Assembly (NCBI GenBank): GCA_002077065.1
Contig: NAJO01000010.1
Span: forward strand, 186,001-250,000
Direction of reading: 5' to 3'
Length of the DNA: 64,000 nucleotides
From: Cryoendolithus antarcticus
Taxonomy: Eukaryota > Ascomycota > Dothideomycetes > Cladosporiales > Cladosporiaceae
How positions within the stretch are numbered: the stretch's first letter is position 1; every line of letters begins with the position of its first letter. Positions 11,840 through 21,840 of this stretch are shown here, piece after piece. The notes under the pieces were generated by a model. That model saw only the letters and a program-made list of their open reading frames with translations. It searched no databases and had not been told where the DNA came from. A program made the translations under genes and the position numbers.

Positions 11840-12802
11840 GGCGCTTAATGTGTCCAATTGTTGGGAGGACCGAGTGTCAAGCGAGGTAGCACGAGCTAGG
11901 TGAGTGTCGTTGAGCTATTTGCTTCCACTGGAATTACCGCACAGCTCTGGGTACCTCGATGAATCCACCGGTATTCGATCTTGCTTTGCAAAGATAAAGC
12001 CACTCGTCTCATAAGGACTCGCACGTGGAAACTTCGATGCTCTGTTCCCTGCATGTACTGTCTTGGACCTCAGGATCTCTGCTGGCGTCGGATATATACG
12101 TTGCCAATAGGTTCTTTCGGTACGACGAATTTCAATAACAAAACTTTACCCCACGCGTAGATCTCGGGAGCGACCGTTTTGCATGTGAAGTGTCTCGCAG
12201 TACTAGCGTGGAAGCCTCGAAATAACGGCTTTGGCAACCGATGTGAGTTCACGGCGACACTTCCATCGGAGCAGGTCCCCATACAGGCTTGTGGAAGACA
12301 CATTGCTCACAACACGATGTCCGATAAAGACCCTTCACCGCCATCTTCGAGCATCTGTCTCCGCCCACAGGCCAGATGACATCTCACATTAGCGTGCTAC
12401 ATTCCCGAGCTCTGCAGCAGCCTGCCCGAGATCCAAGCTTGTAATTGGTCAATTGGCGCGTTGATATGACCCCCTCTAAGAATTCACGTGGGTCGCCTTT
12501 CGCTTCTTGTCGTCTGATCTGTGTGGTAGCGTGGAGTTGGTACGCGGGTGTCTGAGTGCTGCAGCAGAGGTTGCACGCGCAGAGAGGGGCGTTACACGGG
12601 GAGCTCATATCCTTCTTGGGTGTCAAGAGGTTGTGAAGGAGCAGTGTGTCCGAGCCGCTCCAGACTGCTTTGTGTGCTTCTTCGCGTGTTTCGGGTTGCG
12701 TGCATATGATAACAGTGGACGAGATAAGTGGCAGCATTCTGGAGACCATTGATGCAGGCGACGTCAGCATAGTACGAGCGGATAATCGAGGGGCAAGGTC
12801 CG
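11840..12802. other. Divergent intergenic region, EIF1AD-like / YVC1-like
   Basis: About 960 bp separate two divergent start codons. I see no coding segment on either strand that I can support. Presumably it contains both promoters and a long leader for the channel gene. Confidence 0.45.
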
Positions 12803-15800
12803 ATGCTAGGGATGTGGAAGAGGTCGAAAAGTGACCAACGCGATAATCAAGAGGACGATTCAGACCAACTCTCGCCCTTTGCTGGCTCGCCGGAGGTCAC
12901 TCGAACTCGAGTGGTCGGTGGAAAGCATGAAAGTGCACAGAATGAGCTAGGTCACGGCCGGTCGCCAGCCCATCGTGGCCGTGGCGGCTACTTCCACACA
13001 AATCACCATCAAGAGGTAGAACAGGATGTCGACGAAGGCGCAGAAGACGATGAGGATGAGGATGACGAGGACGAGGATGGGGATGAGGATGATGGTAATA
13101 CGCCACTGTTACCCATTTTCTCTGCAGCACACCTAGATCGGCTGCCACTGTACAACATCACGCATGCTATCCGCTTGCTGATCGTGCAGCGTGCGGAGAC
13201 TACATTGTCTTGGGAGCAACTGCGTAGTCCACAGATCAGTCAATTCCTGGTCAAGCCTATACAAGAGCAGATCAGGACGAACCAATTCAACCGGGCTACA
13301 CTATGTGCACTCATAGCCAACTGCTTGCAATTCCAGAAGGAAGGCCAGACGCAGCCAGGCAATGTAGGTGTTTCGAAGACTCGGGCGCTCATCAGTGAGT
13401 TGCTTGCGATGAGGTTGGTGAAGGAATACACCACGCGAGAGCTCATCGATGCATTGTCCTACGACTTTGATCCGCTCCAGGGCATGACTCCGGCGATTAC
13501 CGTCGGTACAGTCCCCGGTAATCACACTCCTACCATGCGTGACGATGCTCAGACACAGCGCGTCCGTGGACGAGGAGCCAGGGTCAGCACGATCGAGATA
13601 GCCATTCGAGCGCAGGCCAAACGCTTCCTTGCACATCCTCTGATTGTGCAGCACTTGGAGGCCATCTGGGCCGGCAGCATCGTCTTCCACTCCGAAGCTG
13701 ACAATCTTCACCGCAAGCCTGTCCGCGAGAAGGGAGAGCGCCGTGGCAGAACCCGAGAGCTCGGCTATGGCACTACGAATGCCCACTCACCTAGTGCACT
13801 GCCTGCTGACGCAGTGCTGTCAAGAAAGTCACATGCTACACGCGCGACTAAGAAGCCCGAAGTGCAGCACGGCAGGCGCTCGGTGACACTATACGATCCG
13901 CACGACGCTTCGCTGTTCAAGCTGAGTCGTCTGCGAGTACCCCGGTACCGACAGCTGTTTTCCACGATCTCGTTCGCCACGATGCTTTGCCTGTACATTG
14001 CTGTGCTGTACGATCGTAGCCTGATGATCACACCCCTCGAAGTAGTCTTTTGGTTCTGGTCGATAGGCTACATGCTCGACGAAGTCATCGGCTTCACAGA
14101 ACAAGGCTTCGGCCTATACATCCTGAGCTTCTGGAACGCCTTCGATCTCGGCATCCTCCTGCTATTCGTCGTCTACTACGTGCTCCGACTCTACGGCATA
14201 CTACTGGCTGAGTCTGGCCGGCGTCAGATCGCAAACATGGCTTATGATGCACTTGCCTCCACCGCCATCTTGCTATTCCCGCGACTCTTCAGCGTGCTCG
14301 ATCACTACCGCTACTTCTCGCAGCTACTGATCGCGTTCCGCATGATGGCTCAGGACTTAGTGGCCATTCTCGTGCTGATTCTGATTTCTACGTCCGGGTT
14401 TTTCGTTGCTTTCACGCTATCGTTCTCCGACGAGCGATCGGATAGTAATGATGTCGCTTACGCCCTATTCCAGATCCTGATGGGCTTCACGCCAGCTGCC
14501 TGGGACCGATGGTCGAGCTACAACATACTTGGCAAAGCAATTATGGCGTCATTTCTGATCATTTGTCACTTCTTGATTGTAACGATATTGATCACAGTGC
14601 TGACCAACAGCTTCATGGCCATTGTTCGCAACGCTGAGGAGGAGCACCAGTATCTCTTCGCAATCAACACCATCAGCATGGTCAAGTCGGACGCCCTGTT
14701 CAGCTATGTTGCGCCAACAAACGTCTTCGCATGGCTACTCAGTCCGCTCAGATACATCATGCCTTTCCGCCGCTTCGTCAAGCTCAACCGGACGATCATC
14801 AAGATCACGCACTTCCCTGTGCTATTCATTATTTTCATCTACGAGCGCATGATCTTGGGGAATCTCGCCTTTGAGCCTACGGATCTTGTCACGAAGCCGG
14901 TTCGCAGTCAGAAGAAGCCTGTAGCATTCTCGCTCAACAAGGTACCAGAGCTGTTCAGTCCTGGTGTTAGGCTGCGGGAGCCATCTGTTATCAGCCTGCA
15001 CAAAGATCGTGCGCTCGAAGAGGTCTTTCGACGGCCCTTTAATGGCAGCACCATGCGCACTACGGATAAGGACATGGACCCTGATCGTCGTAATAGTGTC
15101 ACTGTGGTCGACAGGTGGATGCAGGGTGCTGACGATGAAGGAGGTGCGAGCCCACCTCTGGAGCAGCCACGCAGTGTGCTAGAGCGGCTCGAGAATCGCA
15201 AGCCGAGGTTCCGGCGAGCACATACAGGCGGTGTACGGTCAGGTCTAGGCAGAGATGGGTCGCTCGCCACGAGGAGCATGGTCTCAGAGCCTGACATGCT
15301 ATCGATCACTGCGCCTACACGGCCGAAGAGGATTGACGAAGAGGATGAGAATCCTGGCGAGAGTACAGAGACTCTGCCACTCGACACTGAAGCAGATGGC
15401 GATGATGAGACCGATGCCGAGCATGCCACGCCGCATCTTGGGGAGAGTGCTGTTTCCGTCAAGGAAAAAGAAAATCGCACACCTGCCGAAGATAGCGATA
15501 GCGAGTATTTCCATACTCCGATCGCTGCTCGAAGCCCTCTGCCGACATTGTCAAGCGCTGCTCGCGCGCGACTGCAAGGCTACCCAGAGATGGAGTCCTC
15601 CGCGACGACTCAACTTCAGGCTGTCAGTGCAAAGCGCGCCGCACATAGCCGCAACCAGTCGAGCGCAACAGTCATGTTCGCACCCAAGCAAATCACAGAC
15701 GACAGCTCCGCCACTCGCCCAGTCACACGTCCCTCCCGACCCGCAACCTCCAAACGCCCAAGCAGCGGCGACACAGCAATTCCAATGTTCGCTCCGCACT

Positions 15801-16555
15801 TGGCTCCGTCCGGGACTCGCACTCCGAAACCAAAACCCACCCGCGCCCGCCCCATTCTACCGCCCCGTCAACAGACCGCCCCAATGGCCGTCGGTGGCCT
15901 CTCCTTCCTCGACACCGCGCGCCAACACCCTCGCATCCCCTCCTTCAACGCTCGCGCGCTAGATCTCGCCTCCGAAATCGGCGACAATAAGTTCGTCTCC
16001 TCGGGAAACATGATGGACCCCGGCGCCTTCGACAACATGCCTGCGTCTTTCTCGGAGCAATTCCTTCGCTCCCGCGAGTTGGAGCGGATGCGAGAGGAGG
16101 AGAGGAGACGGAGTGAGGCGGAGGAGAAGGGGATGGTGAATCGAATCATGCTCGCACGCATGAACACGTTGGAAGAAGGCTTCAAAGACATCCTCAAGGA
16201 AATCAAAGGCATCTCGAGTCAAAGGGAGAGTAAGAATGGGAGCTCCAGGCAGCAGAGTGAGGTGGAATTTGGCGTGGGGCCGAAGATGCATGTTCTTAGA
16301 CCACGACAGCAGGTTGAGGGGAAGGCTAAGAGTCCGAAGAAGCTTAGAAGTGGCGTCCGCGAGAAAGGAAAGAACAGGGAGGGAGAGAGGCCTGGAAGTG
16401 GGCTGAGAGACAGTGGGTCCTTCGAAGCGGAGAGCCCAATCAGTGTCGTGCCAGCTGAGCAGAGGACCGTGACTGAAGGGGAGGTAAAGGGAGAGTTGGC
16501 TGAAGGCACCGATGGAGGTGCGACTCGAGTTGAGGCTGCGAGGAATGAGGATTGA
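12803..16555 (+). CDS. YVC1-type (TRPY) vacuolar calcium-permeable cation channel
   Basis: Homolog of yeast Yvc1, the TRP-like channel that releases Ca2+ from the vacuole after hyperosmotic shock and is activated by PI(3,5)P2. Single exon of 1250 residues, against about 675 in yeast. The cytosolic N-domain (about 110-370) contains LPLYNITHAIRLLIVQRAE and SYDFDPLQGMTP. The membrane region runs from about residue 383 (LFSTISFATMLCLYIAVLY) to 685. The pore-proximal segment lies near 556-606 (QILMGFTPAAWDRW, then the hydrophobic last helix). An Asp/Glu run occupies about 76-97. A 560-residue Ser/Pro-rich C-terminal tail follows, with a charged helix near 1086-1142 (RELERMREEERRR) that is likely a coiled coil. 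ATG 12803 is the first in-frame start. Family assignment is firm; gating by PI(3,5)P2 is carried over from yeast. Confidence 0.92.
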   Translation: MLGMWKRSKSDQRDNQEDDSDQLSPFAGSPEVTRTRVVGGKHESAQNELGHGRSPAHRGRGGYFHTNHHQEVEQDVDEGAEDDEDEDDEDEDGDEDDGNTPLLPIFSAAHLDRLPLYNITHAIRLLIVQRAETTLSWEQLRSPQISQFLVKPIQEQIRTNQFNRATLCALIANCLQFQKEGQTQPGNVGVSKTRALISELLAMRLVKEYTTRELIDALSYDFDPLQGMTPAITVGTVPGNHTPTMRDDAQTQRVRGRGARVSTIEIAIRAQAKRFLAHPLIVQHLEAIWAGSIVFHSEADNLHRKPVREKGERRGRTRELGYGTTNAHSPSALPADAVLSRKSHATRATKKPEVQHGRRSVTLYDPHDASLFKLSRLRVPRYRQLFSTISFATMLCLYIAVLYDRSLMITPLEVVFWFWSIGYMLDEVIGFTEQGFGLYILSFWNAFDLGILLLFVVYYVLRLYGILLAESGRRQIANMAYDALASTAILLFPRLFSVLDHYRYFSQLLIAFRMMAQDLVAILVLILISTSGFFVAFTLSFSDERSDSNDVAYALFQILMGFTPAAWDRWSSYNILGKAIMASFLIICHFLIVTILITVLTNSFMAIVRNAEEEHQYLFAINTISMVKSDALFSYVAPTNVFAWLLSPLRYIMPFRRFVKLNRTIIKITHFPVLFIIFIYERMILGNLAFEPTDLVTKPVRSQKKPVAFSLNKVPELFSPGVRLREPSVISLHKDRALEEVFRRPFNGSTMRTTDKDMDPDRRNSVTVVDRWMQGADDEGGASPPLEQPRSVLERLENRKPRFRRAHTGGVRSGLGRDGSLATRSMVSEPDMLSITAPTRPKRIDEEDENPGESTETLPLDTEADGDDETDAEHATPHLGESAVSVKEKENRTPAEDSDSEYFHTPIAARSPLPTLSSAARARLQGYPEMESSATTQLQAVSAKRAAHSRNQSSATVMFAPKQITDDSSATRPVTRPSRPATSKRPSSGDTAIPMFAPHLAPSGTRTPKPKPTRARPILPPRQQTAPMAVGGLSFLDTARQHPRIPSFNARALDLASEIGDNKFVSSGNMMDPGAFDNMPASFSEQFLRSRELERMREEERRRSEAEEKGMVNRIMLARMNTLEEGFKDILKEIKGISSQRESKNGSSRQQSEVEFGVGPKMHVLRPRQQVEGKAKSPKKLRSGVREKGKNREGERPGSGLRDSGSFEAESPISVVPAEQRTVTEGEVKGELAEGTDGGATRVEAARNED
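13027..13093 (+). repeat. GAN-rich acidic codon run inside the YVC1-like gene
   Basis: A run of GAT, GAG and GAC codons encodes an almost uninterrupted Asp/Glu stretch at about residues 76-97 of the channel N-terminus. It is a slippage-prone imperfect trinucleotide repeat and a plausible Ca2+- or lipid-sensitive cytosolic element; the function is inference. Confidence 0.7.
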
Positions 16556-17233
16556 GAGGGATTGTTTAGTGAAGTTTCGGCGTCTGTTGGGACTGCTCTG
16601 TCGGGCTTGCAACGGCGAGGTTTGCATTCGCTTTACTTGTGAGCGGATTCTCTAGGCGTTTTAGCGTTGCGGCATTGCTTCTTCCTCCTTCGTACAGTCG
16701 ATTCGGCACACAGCACACAGATAAGCATCTTCGCAGTGGCCTGATCTTTCTTTCGCACCCGGGCATTCGCTCTGCGCTACGGTCCCTGCAGCCAATTGAT
16801 CAGTTCGATCCTTGATTTCCAGATACTGCAGGCTCGCGTCTCCAAAAGTACACTACGCCTTGGGGCCTCTACAAGCCCATCCACACCGCGATCCTAGCGT
16901 CCATCGCCGGCGAGATGAGAGACGCAGAGTGTCGATTGACATGACTGCTTACGGATAGACCCCTCGCGGCCGTAGCAATTGTAGCTGTTCTGCTGCTACG
17001 GCCGAGCAGATGTGCGCACTACCTTGTACATTACTGATCATTAGGCTCTCGGCACGCCAAATAAGCCTCAAAATCAGCTGTACCCCGGATCTGCATTCCA
17101 TCATCGCGGGGTCCAACCTTCCATCTGCGCGGGATAAACGCGGAACATACATATAAGCAGTCAGGTAAGTGAGCTTTCTCGTTGGAACTTCCACGGGACC
17201 CTCCCCCTCTTTCTCACTTCCAACACCGCCACA
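16556..17233. other. Intergenic region between the channel and tautomerase genes
   Basis: About 680 bp between two plus-strand genes. It contains the YVC1-like 3' UTR and the tautomerase promoter, with a TATAAG at 17152 and a pyrimidine-rich leader just before ATG 17234. A GTAAGT at 17165 could be a 5' UTR splice donor. No additional coding frame is supported. Confidence 0.5.
17152..17157 (+). promoter_or_regulatory. TATA-like box of the tautomerase gene
   Basis: TATAAG lies 82 bp upstream of ATG 17234 and is followed by a C/T-rich leader. This is typical spacing for a strongly expressed fungal gene. The same element at a similar distance precedes the flavoprotein gene at 50586. Confidence 0.5.
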
Positions 17234-17809
17234 ATGCCCTACTACCACATCCACCACGCCTGCACCCTCACCGAGTCCCAAAAACACGACCTTGCCAATT
17301 CAATTACAACCCTGCACTCCACCTCCTTCAGCACGCCGAAACTCTTCGTCAACGTCCGCTTCACCTCCCTCCTCAATACTACAGACTTCTACGTCGGTGG
17401 CCGCCAGGTCACAAAAACACATATCCTCGCGCACGTCCGCACGGGCGCCAGCCGCACGACAAAGGACTGGAACAAATTGTGCGCTGACCTGGAGCAATCC
17501 TGGGATGAGATCGTGCCATTGCCGAAAGTCAAGCGCTCAGCGCCAGACGAAGACCGGAGTCTCTACTCCATTTTCATATTAGGCGGCATGGCAGCGGGCA
17601 GGGAGGCAGGGCTTGCGATCCCAATGGCCGGAGATGATGTGAACTGGCTGAGCGATAATATGGCGGAATTCAAGACTCGAGCTGCGAACGGGCAGGAGGA
17701 GTTTGCGGATCTTGTGAAGGAGGTTGAGGAGAGGGGGTTAATTAGTGATAATGGGAAGGCGGCGAAGGATAAGTTTGAGGAGGCTATGGGGTGGGGGGAC
17801 TCGGCTTGA
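17234..17809 (+). CDS. Tautomerase-superfamily protein, cis-CaaD-like
   Basis: Single exon of 191 residues. After Met removal the protein starts with Pro (MPYYHIHHACTL), the catalytic N-terminal proline of the 4-oxalocrotonate tautomerase superfamily. The order of segments (LTESQKHDLANSIT, KLFVNVRF, FYVGGRQV, HILAHVRTGASR) follows cis-3-chloroacrylic acid dehalogenase and the fungal 'putative oxalocrotonate tautomerase' group: two beta-alpha-beta units in a single chain. The Arg residues in HVRTGASR fall where the substrate-binding arginines of cis-CaaD lie. A tail of about 40 residues (EFADLVKEVEERGL...) extends beyond cis-CaaD. The natural substrate is unknown; dehalogenase activity should not be assumed. 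Convergent with the R-SNARE gene, with 88 bp between stops. Confidence 0.85.
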   Translation: MPYYHIHHACTLTESQKHDLANSITTLHSTSFSTPKLFVNVRFTSLLNTTDFYVGGRQVTKTHILAHVRTGASRTTKDWNKLCADLEQSWDEIVPLPKVKRSAPDEDRSLYSIFILGGMAAGREAGLAIPMAGDDVNWLSDNMAEFKTRAANGQEEFADLVKEVEERGLISDNGKAAKDKFEEAMGWGDSA

Positions 17810-17897
17810 GCGCGGAAGTCCATTTGGGAGGCTAGACCAACAAACCGTGATGTACAGTTCGCTATGTGAATGACAAAGTAATGGTATCAAATCCTCC

Positions 17898-18644
17898 TCA
17901 TCCACTGCCCACGCACCTCCCCCAAGCCGGCAATCCGCAACCCATACCCACCAACAAATACATCACAAATACCGCCACAACCCCCAACAACACCATCAAC
18001 TTGACATTCTTCCACCAAAAATGCCTCTTCAGCGCTTTACTCCTCATCCTGAAATCTCTCGCGCTGCCCCCCAACCGATCAGTCTTGTCAACCAGCAAAT
18101 CGATTCTCTCCCCACGTTCCAACACCCGCTCGATATTCTCCGTCATGATCCCGCGCACGTTGTCGATCTCGCTCTGTACGTTCGCGAAAGCGTCTTCTTG
18201 CCCGGCCTTGGTGGTGCCGTATTCTACCATGAGCTGCTTGAGGACTGTGTTGAAGGCTGCTGCGCCGTAGGCTGGGAGGGAGGCGAATTTCGTACTGCTA
18301 GGGTTGTATTGCTTGAGGAAGCGTTTCTTGATCTCGACTAGGAAGCCGAAGGGTACTCGGCGGCCTAGATCCGCTTTCGCGACGACCATATACGTCAGCC
18401 CCGCTCCACTCAGCCCATCGGCTGAGGACGACGAGGTCTCGGCATCAGAGATGTAGTGGATGAGATTTGCGCCGTGAGTGTAGGTGAGTTTCTGCGCGGA
18501 GTCGTGGGAGATTTTGGGGAGGATGACGGAGGCGAGGCTGCTGGCGCCCGAGGCGGCGGAGGTGGTGTGTTCGGTGAGAATTGTGTTGTGGTGGGCTATG
18601 CAGGCGTAGAGGAGAGGGGTGGCGGGGGTGGAGGAGGAGGCCAT
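17898..18644 (-). CDS. VAMP7/Nyv1-type longin R-SNARE
   Basis: R-SNARE for fusion at vacuole/late endosome membranes. Single exon of 248 residues from ATG 18644 (MASSSTPATP); upstream in-frame codons lack ATG. An N-terminal longin domain (about 10-130) begins LLYACIAHHN. The SNARE motif (about 150-208) reads DNVRGIMTENIERVLERGERIDLLVDKT, with the zero-layer Arg at about 177 in VLERGER. A hydrophobic tail anchor follows (about 213-235), preceded by basic and aromatic residues (KRHFWWKNVK). The longin-plus-R-SNARE layout fits VAMP7/Nyv1; Ykt6 is excluded because there is a transmembrane tail rather than a prenylation box. The family is certain; Nyv1 versus a broader VAMP7 ortholog is less so. 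Confidence 0.9.
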   Translation of the reverse strand: MASSSTPATPLLYACIAHHNTILTEHTTSAASGASSLASVILPKISHDSAQKLTYTHGANLIHYISDAETSSSSADGLSGAGLTYMVVAKADLGRRVPFGFLVEIKKRFLKQYNPSSTKFASLPAYGAAAFNTVLKQLMVEYGTTKAGQEDAFANVQSEIDNVRGIMTENIERVLERGERIDLLVDKTDRLGGSARDFRMRSKALKRHFWWKNVKLMVLLGVVAVFVMYLLVGMGCGLPAWGRCVGSG

Positions 18645-19016
18645 GGTAGTGGTGGTGGACCGTCGCTGCTGGGCGTGATGTGGGGGGGTGGTGAAGCTCG
18701 CGCCTGGACTTGAATGCGGCACGACAGAGGGCGATGATGTAAGCTCTGGCTCGGCATGGATGAGCCGGACGGTAATGGCCGCCCAGGTCTACTAGCGCGA
18801 ATCTAACCCGCATTTTACCCCACAATGATCCACGTTCTCGGTCATGGTGCATGAGAGCTGTTCTGGGGTCTTCATGATTCAGGTAGATGTAGGTAATCTC
18901 CAGGCAGGTCCTGGACTCTCGATGATCATTAACAACTGATCTCAGACCTTCCCCAGTTCCAATTCTACGCTCTCCCATTCCGATTCAAGGCTACATTGTC
19001 ATCAACAGTGATCAGC
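18645..19016. other. Divergent promoter region, R-SNARE / micro-gene
   Basis: 372 bp between the divergent start codons at 18644 and 19017. No coding segment is seen. It should contain both promoters. Confidence 0.5.
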
Positions 19017-19291
19017 ATGGCGTACCCGGGGTATGGCTCCTGGTCATCTGAAGCGATGAGCTGTTTCTAACCTAAGCAGCGGCCGCAATGGCATCTTCTT
19101 CTCGATCGCCGCAGCTGGAAGTGCGTTCCTGGCCCTAGCATACAGTCGCTCACAAAATGGCAAGCTGAACACACCGGGGTCCTTCCACGTTAAACCGGAG
19201 CGAAGTGGTGAGTCGGTCCGAAGAATGCTGGCCGTGATCGAAAATATACCAGGGATAGTGCTGACTTCTGGTCGAAGGCGGTGGGATATGA
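19017..19291 (+). CDS. 51-residue single-pass small protein encoded by three exons
   Basis: A tiny gene assembled from splice signals: exons 19017-19030 (14 nt), 19080-19207 and 19278-19291 (14 nt). Intron 1 is 49 nt (GTATGG...CTAAC...CAG). Intron 2 is 70 nt (GTGAGT...CTGAC...AAG). Phases match at both junctions and give a 51-residue protein. It begins MAYPGGRNG, then has a hydrophobic helix (about 10-27, IFFSIAAAGSAFLALAYS), a polar segment and the ending FHVKPERSGGGI. I recall small fungal proteins with a similar Arg-Ser-Gly-Gly-Gly-(Ile/Val) end, some perhaps mitochondrial, but cannot name the family. A single short membrane helix and basic tail are visible. The donor and branch sites and the matching phases make a chance assembly unlikely. 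Confidence 0.7.
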
Positions 19292-20186
19292 AAGCGGTCA
19301 TCTTGTGTAGATTGGGCGGCAAATTGTTTTGACGAACTGCTTGGGAGGACAAGAGTGCATGAAACATTGAGTTTGCATTGGGAGGGCGCGGCGCTCGGGT
19401 TGTTGCCATAGGAAAGTACAGCATGACGAGACAAGGGAATGGACAGTACATATGAGGGCATCAGGGTACTCACCTACCCGCAAAGCAGGAGCGTCGAGGT
19501 CGTCTCCGCGTGCACAGCATGGCATTCGGACTCGCAGAAGAAGTAGATACTGCCTCGGCAACTTCACCTGCATCAAGAATGAAAGACCTTGACATACCGC
19601 GCCTATATGATCTAGAATAGGCCTTCTTATCGACCACGCATGGTTATGGTGACAGTGGAAATGGACAAAGGAGATGTACAAAGAGCGTCCATTGCCATCC
19701 CACTCGGCTTAGTCAGCTCCTTCCAGTGTCCCCACGTAGCAAACAACCCCCGAGTCGATGCCGCGACATGTATCTTCCGCCATCGAGGATCGTCATCCTT
19801 TCCACGGACCTAATGAATTCCCTCGATTGCTTTGACGAGTGCGTAGACGCGTAGGGATGTGCGAGACCGCGAAGGATTACTACGCTCGTATTCGAGCGCG
19901 TATCAGCCCCAGGCGATCTGCCACATCGCCCCTCATTCAATCGCTGAGCAGCTGCATTAGGTAGGTCGTTGCTCAGACTGTGGACTTCACGTCTCAATTC
20001 TGCCTTTCTACGGTGTCATTCTTCTTCTCGATTACGTATCTAGTGTACCTTCGAAGGTGTAACGATCTCCCTCTTTTTTATCACAGTCGAGTCGAAAGCA
20101 GCACAGGAAGGTGGGCTACCGTACACATTGATACGCCATTGACAGCTTCTACGATAGTGTCGATCAGCCCGGACTGAAGCTTGACC
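19292..20186. other. Intergenic region upstream of the amidohydrolase
   Basis: About 900 bp between two plus-strand genes. Open frames on both strands are short and lack domain signatures. No RNA gene or repeat is evident. Presumably it holds the amidohydrolase promoter. Confidence 0.4.
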
Positions 20187-21607
20187 ATGAGCCAAAGTAT
20201 CGAGTCCGGCTGGACTCGCGTCGAGAACGCAACACCACTCCCTGTCCGCAAGGCTGCGGACATCTATAAGGCCACCGAATACATAGTCACAGCAGACCTC
20301 CTGATACCCGGACGTGGCAAGCCACTCAAGAACTCTGGTATTCATGTTTCTGGCAGCAAGATTGCATCTGTCGGCCCCTCCGCCACACTCCTTGCCGAGT
20401 CGCCAGACGTCCCAAGCACACACGTCAAGGTCCTGATGCCGGGCATGTGGGATTGCCATGTGCACCTTCTCGGCATTCACAAGGTCTCTGGCGATGCGTT
20501 TATCGATGCCTATAAGAACCAGGTGCTCTCTGGCGCTCGTTCGGCGCGCGATGTAATGCTCCTGCTGGATGCTGGCTTCACTTCCGTTCGCGAGATGGCT
20601 GGCTGGGGTCTGCAACTTGATCGCGCCATACAAGAAGGCTCGCTAGTAGGACCGAAGATCTACAGCTCGAACTGCATTATTAGCCCTACAGGTGGGCACG
20701 CCGATCTGCAAGATCTGCCCGTCCCGTGGATGCAGGATATGTGCTCGCACGGTGCTCCATTCCTCACTGCAGATGGACCAGATGAATGTATGAAGGCTGT
20801 GAGATTACAGTTGAGGGCAGGTGCGGATGTCATCAAGGTACTTCTCTCCCCAACACTTTGCCTGCCCATTCCATATGCACAGCTCAGCTTACACAACCTC
20901 TACAGATCTGCGGCAGCGGCGGCGTCGGCTCCGAACGCGACAACCCCATCGACCGCCAATTCGTCGACGCCGAACTAAAAGCCATAGTCGAAGTAGCAAC
21001 CCAAGCCCAACGCCTAGTAGGCGCGCACTGCCACGGCAAAGCCGGAATAGTCGCCGCCCTGCACGCCGGCGTGAAAACAATCGAACACGGTTCTTACCTT
21101 GACGCCGAAGCCGCGGAACTCATGAAGTCTAAAGGCGCGGTGCTCGTGGCGACGAGGTTAATTGTCGAGAATGCACTCAAGCTCAAAGACTTCCTCAGCC
21201 CATCTGGCTACGCCAAAATCGAAGCCGTCGCCAAAGCTCAATGGAACGCCATGCAAATCGCAATCAAAAAGGGAGTGACCATCGCCATCGGCACGGATAC
21301 CGGCGTCAGTATGCCTAACAGCATCGCTACGCAGGGTTTGAATGGGAAGGAATTATACTACCACGTCAAAGCTGGTATGACGGAGCTTCAGGCCATCGAG
21401 TCGGCGACAGCGAACGGGCCGTTGACGCTTGGGCCGAGGGCACCGAAGGCAGGGCAGCTGAGGGAGGGCTTTGATGCGGACTTCATTGCGCTGGACGAGA
21501 ATCCGTTGGACGATATCGAGGTGCTGATTGGAGGGAAGCATGTCACGCATGTATGGAAGCAGGGTGTGGCGTATAAGTGGCCGGGGCATGCTGTGAATAT
21601 TATATAG
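20187..21607 (+). CDS. Metal-dependent amidohydrolase (imidazolonepropionase/prolidase-like)
   Basis: Two exons, 20187-20837 and 20906-21607, with a 68-nt phase-0 intron (GTACTT...TACAG). The product has 450 residues. The TIM-barrel metal site is complete: HVH (H91, H93) in MPGMWDCHVHLLG, a Lys at 217 in VIK suited to be the carboxylated bridging ligand, H258 and H260 in GAHCHG, H278 in IEHGSYLD, and D348 in IAIGTDTGV. This arrangement is that of the binuclear amidohydrolases that include Xaa-Pro dipeptidase-like and ochratoxinase-like enzymes. The C-terminus (GFDADFIALDENPLDDI) rebuilds the small beta domain. No signal peptide is visible. The physiological substrate (an N-acyl or dipeptide amide) cannot be deduced. 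It converges with the GH43 gene. Confidence 0.9.
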
Positions 21608-21840
21608 AATGTACGGCGAACGAAGTGGTATATACGCTCTGAAACAAACGTCATAGTGCGCTGACTCCGCCTCTTTCGCTGTGTCTTCCACGAGTTGCTG
21701 TATACTCACTCTTCTTCGATCTTCGCTGCAGGCAAATCACCATCGTTCGCCCATGGCGCTTGCTCGATGACTTGTGCACTTCCAGCGTCTTTTGGGCTGT
21801 TCGAGGACCCTCCACCAGGAAGATCCTTCTTTACTGCAAG

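Noticed and set aside
14908..15480. A 190-codon minus-strand gene opposite the channel tail
   Set aside because: Ser/Arg-rich antisense shadow of the YVC1-like coding sequence.
19380..20180. Minus-strand open frames of 95-197 codons overlapping the amidohydrolase start
   Set aside because: They overlap firmly coding DNA on the plus strand and show no domain or splice support.
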